Source of the DNA: a virus
Reading direction: 5' to 3' (one strand)
IMG/VR virus record: IMGVR_UViG_3300021339_000010
Location: 1-25,477 of that record
Length of the DNA: 25,477 nt
Part shown: in pieces, positions 13,845-20,145 of the stretch
Layout of the letters: each line of letters starts with the position of its first letter
How positions within the stretch are numbered: the stretch's first letter is position 1
Notes under the pieces: generated by a model
The model's input: the letters and a program-made list of their open reading frames with translations, nothing else
The model's database searches: none
Told to the model about the DNA's origin: nothing
Translations under genes and position numbers: made by a program

Positions 13845-14494
13845 CACGTCCGCGGCTGCTGGACCTGTTCTGTGGCGCTGGAGGTGCCGCAACGGGCTAC
13901 CACCGGGCAGGTTTCGACGTCGTAGGTGTCGACCTGGTGCGCCAACCTCACTACCCCTACGAGTTCCACCTGGCCAACGCCCTCACGTTCCCGGTCGACG
14001 GGTTCGACGCCGTCCACGCGTCGCCTCCTTGTAAGAGGTTCTCGGTAGCCCGGCACCAACACCGCGCCCAGCTGTTCGACCCTCACCCCGACCTGCTGAC
14101 TCCCACGCTGGCGAGACTCGCCGACTGGGGAGGCGTCTGGATCGTTGAGAACGTGCCTGGGGCTCCGATGCCGTCCGAGTCCGTGACCTACTGCGGCTCC
14201 TCATTCGGGCTCCGGGTTAGACGTCACCGTCTGTTCGCGTCGAGCGTGGGGCTCAACGCCCCGGCGTGTGACCACAAGACGCAGGGTGCGCCCGTGGGGG
14301 TCTACGGGAACGGCGGCGCCGACTCCGGCCGGGCCCGTCGAGGCGGAGGTGGGGGCGTCAAGGTGGCTGGCCGCGAGGCGGCCGAGGCCCTAGGGATCGA
14401 CTGGACCGAGCATCAGCCCGGGCTGGCACAGGCGATCCCCCCTGCGTACACCGAACACATCGGGCGGCAGGTGTTCCCCTACACTCGCTCCTGA
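13841..14494 (+). CDS. DNA cytosine-C5 methyltransferase (small phage type)
   Basis: The 217-residue protein transfers a methyl group from S-adenosylmethionine to C5 of cytosine in DNA. Motif I is LDLFCGAGGAATGY (residues 5-18), binding the cofactor. The catalytic loop is ASPPCKRFS with Cys64; the usual Gln after Cys is Lys here. The ENV motif is WIVENVPG (Glu103). Motif VIII is seen as VRRHRLFASS, and a motif X-like QAIPPAYTEHIG closes the protein. At 217 residues it is shorter than typical bacterial enzymes, with little room for a target-recognition domain. No restriction endonuclease lies next to it, so protection against host restriction or a regulatory role is more likely than a restriction-modification pair. 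Codon use, with TGT, AAG, AGG and TTG, differs from the capsid genes. Confidence 0.92.
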   Translation: MTRPRLLDLFCGAGGAATGYHRAGFDVVGVDLVRQPHYPYEFHLANALTFPVDGFDAVHASPPCKRFSVARHQHRAQLFDPHPDLLTPTLARLADWGGVWIVENVPGAPMPSESVTYCGSSFGLRVRRHRLFASSVGLNAPACDHKTQGAPVGVYGNGGADSGRARRGGGGGVKVAGREAAEALGIDWTEHQPGLAQAIPPAYTEHIGRQVFPYTRS

Positions 14495-14513
14495 TCGGCC
14501 TCTCCGGGCCCGC

Positions 14514-14548
14514 ACCGCCCCCTGGCACACCTGCCGCCGGGGGGCGGT
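14514..14548 (+). terminator. Terminator-like hairpin at the right edge of the inserted cassette
   Basis: ACCGCCCCCTGG (14514-14525) pairs with CCGGGGGGCGGT (14537-14548): 12 bp with one G-U pair and an 11-nt loop. It follows the methyltransferase stop (14494) and precedes the capsid promoter. Confidence 0.68.
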
Positions 14549-14565
14549 TGCGCGTCCGGGCCGCG

Positions 14566-14597
14566 TTGACACCCCGTCCGTGGCGGGCGCATACTCT
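14566..14597 (+). promoter_or_regulatory. Capsid gene promoter
   Basis: A perfect -35 TTGACA (14566-14571) is followed by CATACT (14590-14595, 18-bp spacing) or the overlapping TACTCT (14592-14597, 20-bp spacing). It lacks the cassette operator. The predicted transcript has a leader of roughly 110 nt before the capsid start, unlike the leaderless cassette genes. Confidence 0.65.
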
Positions 14598-14621
14598 CCG
14601 CAGTTAGCCACCGCTCGGTCA

Positions 14622-14668
14622 GGGACCTGGTCCCCGCCGGTGAGGCCCGCAGTGCTCGACCTGGTCGA
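14622..14668 (+). promoter_or_regulatory. Two related dyads in the capsid mRNA leader
   Basis: GGGACCTGGTCCC (14622-14634) and TCGACCTGGTCGA (14656-14668) are both perfect 13-nt odd palindromes sharing the core GACCTGGTC. Their centres are 34 bp apart. They lie between the capsid promoter and its ribosome-binding site GAGAGGA (14696-14702). They may be protein-binding sites, as the one-base spacer is too tight for good RNA hairpins. Confidence 0.45.
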
Positions 14669-14710
14669 CTCCCTACACGCACACCTTGCGTCCATGAGAG
14701 GACCGACCCG

Positions 14711-16531
14711 ATGCCCGAGCCCACCGAGGCCCCCGCGAACCTGACCGTCCCCGAGGATCTCTCCACGCTGGAGCCCGCCGAGCTGACCACGCTCCGCGAG
14801 AGCTGCCAGGCCGCTCTCGACGATCTGGCCAACGCCGCCGAGACGGACCCGTCGAGCGTGACCGCCGAGGACGGCGCCCGCGCCGGTGAGCTGGCCGGGG
14901 CCATCGCCGCCCTGGGAACCGAGATCGAAAGCCGCGAGGCCGTCCAGGCCGGCCACGTCCAGGCCGTGCTCGACGCCCGTGGCACGGTGACGCCCGAGCC
15001 CGTCGAGGAGGCGCCCGCCGAGGTGCCCGTGGTCGAGGGCGAGCCCGCCCCCGTCGAGGCGCCCGCCGAGGCCGTCGCCGAAGAGGCCCCGGTCGAGGCC
15101 GTCGCCGCCGCCGCCCGCCGGCCGCTGACCGTCGCTGCCCGCCCCCGGGCCGGCACCATGAACCCGGCCATGTCGATGGCCGACATCGCCCGCAACGCGC
15201 CGGCTCCCTCCGCGCCTTCCCGGGCCGAGGTCAACGAGCTGGTCATCACGGCCGCCGGCAACCTCCCCACCCGGGGCGGCCAGCGCCTGGAGTCGCTGAA
15301 CGATCTCGTGTCGGCGTTCGGTGAGCGGGCCCGCACGATGGCGGTCACCTCGGGCAACGGTTCGCCGATGCCGGTGGCGTCGATCGCCCGCAACTACCAG
15401 CACGTCATCGGCGAGGGTGCGTCCCTGGCCGAGGTCGAGGCTGCGTTCGCCGAGCTGACCCGTGCGCCCAGCACCCGCTCGGGCATGGAGGCCCTCGTGG
15501 CCGCCGGTGGCTGGTGTGCCCCCAGCGAGATCGACTACTCGTTCTGGGACGTCACCGGCCCGCCGACCGGCCAGATCGAGATCCCGACCGTCGGCATCCG
15601 CCGGGGCGGGCTCCGCTGGCCTGAGTCGCTCGACCTGGCCCAGTTCTTCGGTCTGTCGGGTGTGGCCGCCTCGGGTGTGGCGACGAACGCCACGATGCCG
15701 TGGCTGTGGACCGAGACCGACGACATCCTGGCCGCGACCGGTGACACCCCGGTCAAGAGCTGCCTCCGCCCGCCGTGCCCGGATTTCAACGAGGAGCGCC
15801 TGTGGCTCCTCGGGATCTGCGTCCTGGCCGGCAACCTGACCCAGGACGCGTATCCGGAGGTGATCCGGCACTACCTGGCGCTCGTGCAGATCGCGCACGC
15901 CCGGGTCATGAACCGCCGGCACGGCGCCCTGATGGACGCCCACCCGACGGTCGTGGCCCAGACCCCGGTCATGGGTGCCTCCAGCTCCGCTACCACCCAT
16001 TTCCTGGGTGCGCTGGAGCTGGCCGCGACGTCGGAGCGGCTCCGCCTCGGGATGCCCGAGAACGCCGTCATGCAGGTGGACATCCCGGTGTTCGTCCGTG
16101 GCCTGCTGCGGTCGGACCTGGCCAAGCGCAACGCGTGGGACGACCTGTCGGTCGCCGACTCCTGGTTCATGCGGCAGCTCGACGCCCGCAACCTGCGCGG
16201 CGTGTTCACCGAGGACTGGCAGCACGCCACCGGCTGGGCCGCCCCCGCCGGCACCATGGGCGCCGACACGGCCCCGACGGCGTGGCCGTCGTCGTTCTAC
16301 GTGCGCATGTACCCCCCGGGGCACTTCTTCCGCGGTGGTGGCATGAACCTCAACCTGGGCGTGGTGCGCGACAGCGTGCTGAACAGCCAGAACGACTTCA
16401 CGGCCGCCTGGTCGGAGGAGGCGTCGATGATCGGTGCCCGAGGCAACCGGGCGCTTCGCATCAACTTCGCCACGATGTACCCCGAGGGCACCACCGGCGC
16501 CCAGGTCGACCAGTCCGCGGCGTCGGCGTAG
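14711..16531 (+). CDS. Major capsid protein with N-terminal scaffold-like extension
   Basis: The 606-residue protein starts at ATG 14711, 8 nt after GAGAGGA. It forms the icosahedral shell. Residues 1-90 are acidic and helical. Residues ~92-135 are an Ala/Pro/Glu/Val low-complexity stretch built from repeated EAPAE-like units. The capsid fold appears to begin around residues 140-270, and landmarks are GGWCAPSEIDYSFW (~265), VGIRRGGLRWP, SCLRPPCPDF and VMNRRHGALMDAHP. A late NAVMQVDIPVFVRGLLRSDLAKR and C-terminal SVLNSQNDFTAAWSEEASMIGARG fit HK97-fold major capsid proteins of actinophages. The N-terminal part probably acts as a built-in scaffold removed by the protease encoded upstream; the cleavage site cannot be read from the sequence. 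It has its own promoter and leader. Confidence 0.85.
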   Translation: MPEPTEAPANLTVPEDLSTLEPAELTTLRESCQAALDDLANAAETDPSSVTAEDGARAGELAGAIAALGTEIESREAVQAGHVQAVLDARGTVTPEPVEEAPAEVPVVEGEPAPVEAPAEAVAEEAPVEAVAAAARRPLTVAARPRAGTMNPAMSMADIARNAPAPSAPSRAEVNELVITAAGNLPTRGGQRLESLNDLVSAFGERARTMAVTSGNGSPMPVASIARNYQHVIGEGASLAEVEAAFAELTRAPSTRSGMEALVAAGGWCAPSEIDYSFWDVTGPPTGQIEIPTVGIRRGGLRWPESLDLAQFFGLSGVAASGVATNATMPWLWTETDDILAATGDTPVKSCLRPPCPDFNEERLWLLGICVLAGNLTQDAYPEVIRHYLALVQIAHARVMNRRHGALMDAHPTVVAQTPVMGASSSATTHFLGALELAATSERLRLGMPENAVMQVDIPVFVRGLLRSDLAKRNAWDDLSVADSWFMRQLDARNLRGVFTEDWQHATGWAAPAGTMGADTAPTAWPSSFYVRMYPPGHFFRGGGMNLNLGVVRDSVLNSQNDFTAAWSEEASMIGARGNRALRINFATMYPEGTTGAQVDQSAASA

Positions 16532-16569
16532 GCCAGGGCCGGTAGTCACCGAGAGGAGGGTGGGCGACG

Positions 16570-17475
16570 ATGCCTGACCAGTACGCACTAGTGGAGGGCG
16601 GGCCGTCGTTCACCCCCCTGCGGTTCGGGCTGCTGACCGCGGCCGAGCTGCCGGCGACGCTCCCCAGGGAGTGGACGCACGGCACCATGCGGGTCGGCCG
16701 GGTCTGTGGGCCGGCCAGCTCCACGGCGATGATCCCGTGCTCGGGGACCCCGGTCACCGGGGAGCCCACGGGCGACGGGGTCGACGTCTGGGCCGAGGAC
16801 GTGTTCCGGGTCTACGGCTGGGAGCCCTGCTCACCGGTCGGGTTCGGTGACGACCTCGTCGACCTCAAGCGCCGGGCCGAGCAGCGGCTGACCGACGGCG
16901 AGGCCCGCGCGGTCGAGCGGGTGTTCTGGACCGGCCACCCGACCGATGGGCCGGCGACGACGGTGTACCCGCACCTCGCCTCCGACACGGTCGTGAACGG
17001 GCTCTCCCAGGGCGCCGTGACGCCCACCAAGCAGATGGCGGCCACCGAGGTCACCAGCTCCGCTGTGACGCCGGCCGAGGCCGTCGGGCTGCTGGAGGGC
17101 TACCTGGGCGAGTGCTACGGGGGCGAGGGCGTCATCCACGTCCCGCGGGCGGCGCTGGCGCTGCTCGACAACGCCTACGTGGTGCGCCGCGAGGGCGAGC
17201 AGCTCCGCACGCTCGCCGGCAACCGGGTGGCCGCCTACTCCGGTGGCGCCTACCCCGGGCCCGACGGGTCGGCGCCGGCCGCTGGCACCGGCTGGTTCTA
17301 CGCCACCGGCGCCGTTCAGGTGAAGCGGGGCCCGATCCAGGACCTGGGCTCGCAGCCCGGCGAGATCGTGGGCCGGCTCCAGAACACGACGCTCTACCTG
17401 GTGTACCGGCTCTACTCGGTCACCTTCGACTGCTGCCTGGCAGCGGCCGAGGTCACGCTGGAGGAGGCGCCGTGA
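16570..17475 (+). CDS. Head protein encoded after the capsid gene, 301 aa
   Basis: ATG 16570 has AGGAGGG (16554-16560) 9 nt upstream. The layout, FRVYGWEPCSPVGFGDDLVDLKRRAEQ, RAVERVFWTG, GEGVIHVPRAALALLDNAYVVRREG, GTGWFYATGAVQVKRGP and a C-terminal SVTFDCCLAAAEVTLEEA strand, resembles proteins encoded beside the capsid gene in actinophages. The loading-helix, beta-sheet and final strand pattern suggests a coat-like fold, so it may be a second or minor capsid component. I cannot name an exact family. Its stop overlaps the next gene as GTGA. Confidence 0.68.
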   Translation: MPDQYALVEGGPSFTPLRFGLLTAAELPATLPREWTHGTMRVGRVCGPASSTAMIPCSGTPVTGEPTGDGVDVWAEDVFRVYGWEPCSPVGFGDDLVDLKRRAEQRLTDGEARAVERVFWTGHPTDGPATTVYPHLASDTVVNGLSQGAVTPTKQMAATEVTSSAVTPAEAVGLLEGYLGECYGGEGVIHVPRAALALLDNAYVVRREGEQLRTLAGNRVAAYSGGAYPGPDGSAPAAGTGWFYATGAVQVKRGPIQDLGSQPGEIVGRLQNTTLYLVYRLYSVTFDCCLAAAEVTLEEAP

Positions 17476-17879
17476 TCCGGCTCCGTCTCCGTGGCCAGGA
17501 GCGGCTGCTGGTGGCCGCCGGCATCTTCGCCGAGGCGGGCCTGGTGTGGCGCCCGTACGGCGCCAACGAGATCGAAGTGGAGGGGCTCGACGCCCTCGAC
17601 GACGAGCAGCGGGGCGAGCTGAGCAAGCTCGTGCGCGATCCGCTGCCCGGCTCGACGGCCGTTCACCCTCCCGTGACGGCCGACGACACCACCGATGCGG
17701 TCTCGGTGGTGGGCGAAGCGCCGCCCAGGGCCGGCCAGGGTTCTTCCCGGGACGCCTGGGCGGGCTACGCCGCACGACTGACCGCCGCCGGGCTACCGGT
17801 GGTTGTGACCGACACCATGGGCCGCGACGAGATCGTCGCGGCCGTCGACAAGGCTGTGGAGGCCGACCGTGGTAGCTGA
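17472..17879 (+). CDS. Head-tail region protein, 135 aa
   Basis: GTG 17472 overlaps the previous stop by 4 nt, with GGAGGAG 5 nt before it. The N-terminal part (VIRLRLRGQERLLVAAGIFAEAGL) is followed by an acidic helix and a Thr/Asp/Pro linker. The C-terminus, RDAWAGYAARLTAAGLPVV...TMGRDEIVAAVDKA, is a short helical motif often found at the C-terminus of small proteins in the head-tail region of actinophages. I cannot assign a precise role. It overlaps the probable major tail gene by 11 nt. Confidence 0.65.
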   Translation: MIRLRLRGQERLLVAAGIFAEAGLVWRPYGANEIEVEGLDALDDEQRGELSKLVRDPLPGSTAVHPPVTADDTTDAVSVVGEAPPRAGQGSSRDAWAGYAARLTAAGLPVVVTDTMGRDEIVAAVDKAVEADRGS

Positions 17880-18528
17880 GTGCATCTCCCCAATCCAGGG
17901 CTCGCTGTTCCGACTGATCCGGCTCGACGAGTGCGGCGCCCCCGTCACGGGCGTGGGCTCGTTGATCGTGTCGGCCGGGTTCGTCGAGGTCCAGGTCTCG
18001 CCCCAGTACGAAGACGGCATCACCTACCAGCTGCGGCGCGCTGACGGCCGGTTCTGCGTGAACCGCCGAGGGAACGACGAGTTCCTCCGTGACGAGCTGA
18101 ACATCCGGCTCTGCGCGATCGACCCCGACCTGGTGGCCATCACCACGGGCCAGGAGATCATCGTCACCGGCACCCCGGCGACGGGCACCGGGTTCTGGGT
18201 CAAGGAGGGCTCGGTGGACGCCCGCTTCGGGCTGGAGGTCTGGCAGGCCGACGCCGACACGTGCACCGAGGACGACCCGCGCTCCGCCTACTGGGCGTGG
18301 CCGCACGTGGCGTCGGGCCGCCTGAACGACTTCACCATCGCCGGTGACGTCATCGAGTGGCGCATCCTGGCCCGGTCGGAGAAGGCGAACCTCCTGTGGG
18401 GGGCGGGCCCGGGCGCGACCAAGTTCATCAACCAGGTGCCCGCCGACGCGCACCGAGGGTTCAACATCACCCGGCTACCGCTGCCGGCCGAGACCGGTTG
18501 CGGCGCCGTCACGCTGCCCGCGGCGTAG
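17869..18528 (+). CDS. Probable major tail protein, 219 aa
   Basis: GTG 17869 overlaps the previous gene by 11 nt. The sequence follows the pattern of actinophage major tail tube proteins: CISPIQGSLFRLIRLDECGAPV at the N-terminus, AGFVEVQVSPQYEDG, FCVNRRGNDEFLRDELNIRLC, DPDLVAITTGQEII, a VKEGSVDARFGLEVWQ strand, YWAWPHVASGRLNDFTI, and INQVPADAHRGFNITRLPLP near the end. Such proteins stack as hexameric rings to form the tail tube. Unusually, it lies before rather than after the head-tail adaptor gene. The call rests on pattern memory; a different virion protein of the same fold is the main alternative. Confidence 0.65.
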   Translation: MVAECISPIQGSLFRLIRLDECGAPVTGVGSLIVSAGFVEVQVSPQYEDGITYQLRRADGRFCVNRRGNDEFLRDELNIRLCAIDPDLVAITTGQEIIVTGTPATGTGFWVKEGSVDARFGLEVWQADADTCTEDDPRSAYWAWPHVASGRLNDFTIAGDVIEWRILARSEKANLLWGAGPGATKFINQVPADAHRGFNITRLPLPAETGCGAVTLPAA

Positions 18529-18531
18529 GCC

Positions 18532-18948
18532 ATGGCCACCCGGATCCCGACCGCGTCCAGGAACGCCGCCGCCGATGCTGTCGGCGTGCGCCTGGACGCG
18601 GGCGCCGGCCCCGGCACCATCGACGTGTTCACGGGCGCCCAGCCCGCCAACGCGAACGACGCCGAGACCGGTGACCTGCTGCTCACGTTCACCCTGTCGG
18701 ACCCCGCTTTCGCGGCGGCCGTCACCGGTGTGAAGACGCTCGACGTGACTCCCATCCCGACGGCCACGGGTGTCGACGACGGCGTGGCCGGCTGGTTCCG
18801 GGCGAAGGACAGCACCGGGGCCACCGTGCTCGACGGCGCCGTGACGGTGACCGGTGGTGGGGGCCAGCTGACCCTCAACACCACCACCATCTCCGTGGGC
18901 CTGGAAGTCGAGATCACGAGCGGCACCCTGACGATGCCCGCCGGGTAA
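18532..18948 (+). CDS. Virion-associated beta protein, 138 aa
   Basis: ATG 18532 starts 3 nt after the previous stop. The sequence reads RNAAADAVGVRLDAGAGPGTIDVFTGAQPANANDAETGDLL, then LSDPAF, GVDDGVAGWFRAKDSTG, VLDGAVTVTGGGGQL and a terminal ISVGLEVEITSGTLTMPAG. The strand-rich, Gly/Thr-rich layout is common among small phage structural proteins near tail genes. I recognise the general type, not a defined function; a tail or capsid decoration protein is possible. A GCCGG-GTAA-CCGGC hairpin overlaps its stop codon. Confidence 0.68.
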   Translation: MATRIPTASRNAAADAVGVRLDAGAGPGTIDVFTGAQPANANDAETGDLLLTFTLSDPAFAAAVTGVKTLDVTPIPTATGVDDGVAGWFRAKDSTGATVLDGAVTVTGGGGQLTLNTTTISVGLEVEITSGTLTMPAG

Positions 18949-18953
18949 CCGGC
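18940..18953 (+). promoter_or_regulatory. GNRA-capped hairpin over a stop codon
   Basis: GCCGG (18940-18944) and CCGGC (18949-18953) close a GTAA tetraloop (a GNRA loop in RNA). The loop contains the TAA stop (18946-18948), and ATG 18954 follows directly. It may influence reinitiation at the next gene. Confidence 0.3.
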
Positions 18954-19649
18954 ATGACCGCGCCCGTCGTCGAGGCCGTTCAGACCAGCTTCCGGTCGAC
19001 GGCCGCCACCAGCCACGTGGTGGTGTTGCCCGCTGGGACCATCATCGGGTCTCGGGTCACGGTCGAGATGGCCACGGGCCGGAACAACCTGGCACCCGGC
19101 ACGACGTGGCCGGCTGGGTGGGTCGAGCTGGTGGACAACACCCCGTCTGAGGGTGGGGTCACCAGCTCGTTCGCGTACTGCGACTACCTGGCGACGCCGC
19201 CGGCCAACATCACGGTGACCACGGTGAACACCTGCCGGTTCTCCGCGGTGGCGCGGCGGCTGTCGAACTTCGACACGGCGACGCCGCCCGCGGTGGCGTT
19301 CCTGTCGAACACCCCGGACCCGCCCAACCTCGTCTTCCCCTGGGGGACCGAGGAGACGCTGGTGGGGACGACGTTCGTGTCGCACGAGGACCCGTTCCCG
19401 GATCCGGTCGACCCGCTCCCCAACTCGCAGCAGTCGATCCTGTCGACCCAGACCCGCGTCGACTCGTGCACCAACACCGTGACGGCCGGGTCGATCAACC
19501 CCGCGGCGTGGCAACCGGGCGGGGCGGAGACCTCGGCCCGGACGGTGACGACGTGGGCTCACCGGGGCCCGTCGGCCGCCGACCCCGTGGTGGGCCCAGG
19601 CTGTCCTCCCGGCCCTCTCCGTGGCCATGGCGGCCTCTGCGGCCGCTGA
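18954..19649 (+). CDS. Virion-associated protein, 231 aa, probably continuing into the LPAL-repeat frame
   Basis: ATG 18954 starts 5 nt after the previous stop. Residues 1-210 read as one strand-rich domain: TSHVVVLPAGTIIGSRVTVEMATG, TWPAGWVELVD, AYCDYLATPPANITVT, CRFSAVARRLSNFD and NTVTAGSINPAAW. This resembles lectin-like modules in phage virion proteins. The last ~16 residues (GPGCPPGPLRGHGGLCGR) look like an out-of-frame reading, because the +1 frame over the same bases encodes the first LPAL repeats. A +1 shift near GAC CCC GTG (19581-19589) would fuse it to the downstream 170-odd residues. Without a shift it ends at 19649. Confidence 0.65.
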   Translation: MTAPVVEAVQTSFRSTAATSHVVVLPAGTIIGSRVTVEMATGRNNLAPGTTWPAGWVELVDNTPSEGGVTSSFAYCDYLATPPANITVTTVNTCRFSAVARRLSNFDTATPPAVAFLSNTPDPPNLVFPWGTEETLVGTTFVSHEDPFPDPVDPLPNSQQSILSTQTRVDSCTNTVTAGSINPAAWQPGGAETSARTVTTWAHRGPSAADPVVGPGCPPGPLRGHGGLCGR

Positions 19650-20082
19650 CGGCGTCCTGGGGGCCGTGCTGCCGGCGCTCGGCGTCGCGCTCGACGGGGC
19701 TGCGGCCGCCGACGGTGCGCTGGCCGCGACACTGCCGGCGCTGGTGGTGGACCTGGCCGCCTCAACGGCCGACGTGGCCGGCACCCTGACCGCTGTCCTG
19801 CCGGCGCTCGACGGCACCCTGGCCGGCACCGCGACCGCTGCGGGGGCGCTGGCCGCCGGGCTGCCGCCGCTCGACGTGGCGCTGGCCGCCGCCGCTGCCG
19901 GCGCCGGGGCGCTCGACGGCGTCCTCCCCGCCCTCCTGGCCGACCTCCAGGGCACCGTCGAGGGCCCGCCGGTGGCCGACCTGACCGTGCTCCTGCCGGC
20001 GCTGGGGCTCGACATCGAAGCGAGTGCGTCTGTAGCTGGAGAGCTGGGCGCGACCTTGCCCGCTCTGACCTGGGGGGCCGTA
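19594..20082 (+). repeat. Eight ~63-69-nt degenerate coding repeats (LPAL units)
   Basis: The DNA repeats variants of CTGCCGGCGCTCG at about 63-69-nt spacing, encoding the LPAL core of each unit. Divergence between copies is mostly at non-core positions. This suggests old expansion with selection on the protein rather than recent duplication. Confidence 0.7.
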
Positions 20083-20145
20083 GGCCATGCTGGTGACATG
20101 AGTGTTCCGCTGTGTGAGCCCTGGCCGCTGCCGATCTGTGGGTGA
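19594..20145 (+). CDS. LPAL-repeat protein segment in the +1 frame
   Basis: The frame is open from 19549 to 20145; the first possible starts are GTG 19621 and ATG 19627, with no Shine-Dalgarno. The repeat region begins before them, at 19594, which argues for entry by frameshift from the upstream gene. Eight degenerate units of 16-23 residues carry the core LPAL (LPPL once), roughly A-x-LPAL-x3-L-x(6-9)-G-x-L: AVLPALGVAL, ATLPALVVDL, AVLPALDGTL, AGLPPLDVAL, GVLPALLADL, VLLPALGLDI and ATLPALTWG among them. The protein is almost entirely Ala, Leu, Gly and Val. Similar repeats occur in phage virion proteins, but no function is known to me. The last 16 codons encode MSVPLCEPWPLPICG, which looks like the start of a head-tail adaptor. 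Confidence 0.6.
   Translation, partial: AQAVLPALSVAMAASAAADGVLGAVLPALGVALDGAAAADGALAATLPALVVDLAASTADVAGTLTAVLPALDGTLAGTATAAGALAAGLPPLDVALAAAAAGAGALDGVLPALLADLQGTVEGPPVADLTVLLPALGLDIEASASVAGELGATLPALTWGAVGHAGDMSVPLCEPWPLPICG

Noticed and set aside
14495-14710. tRNA or small RNA gene in the longest intergenic gap
   Set aside because: No cloverleaf, anticodon arm or TPsiC-like sequence was found. The gap is explained by a terminator, the capsid promoter and a leader with dyads.
14390-16588. A 732-codon minus-strand frame over the capsid gene
   Set aside because: It is a shadow of the major capsid gene, low-complexity in composition, and crosses the capsid promoter and a terminator.
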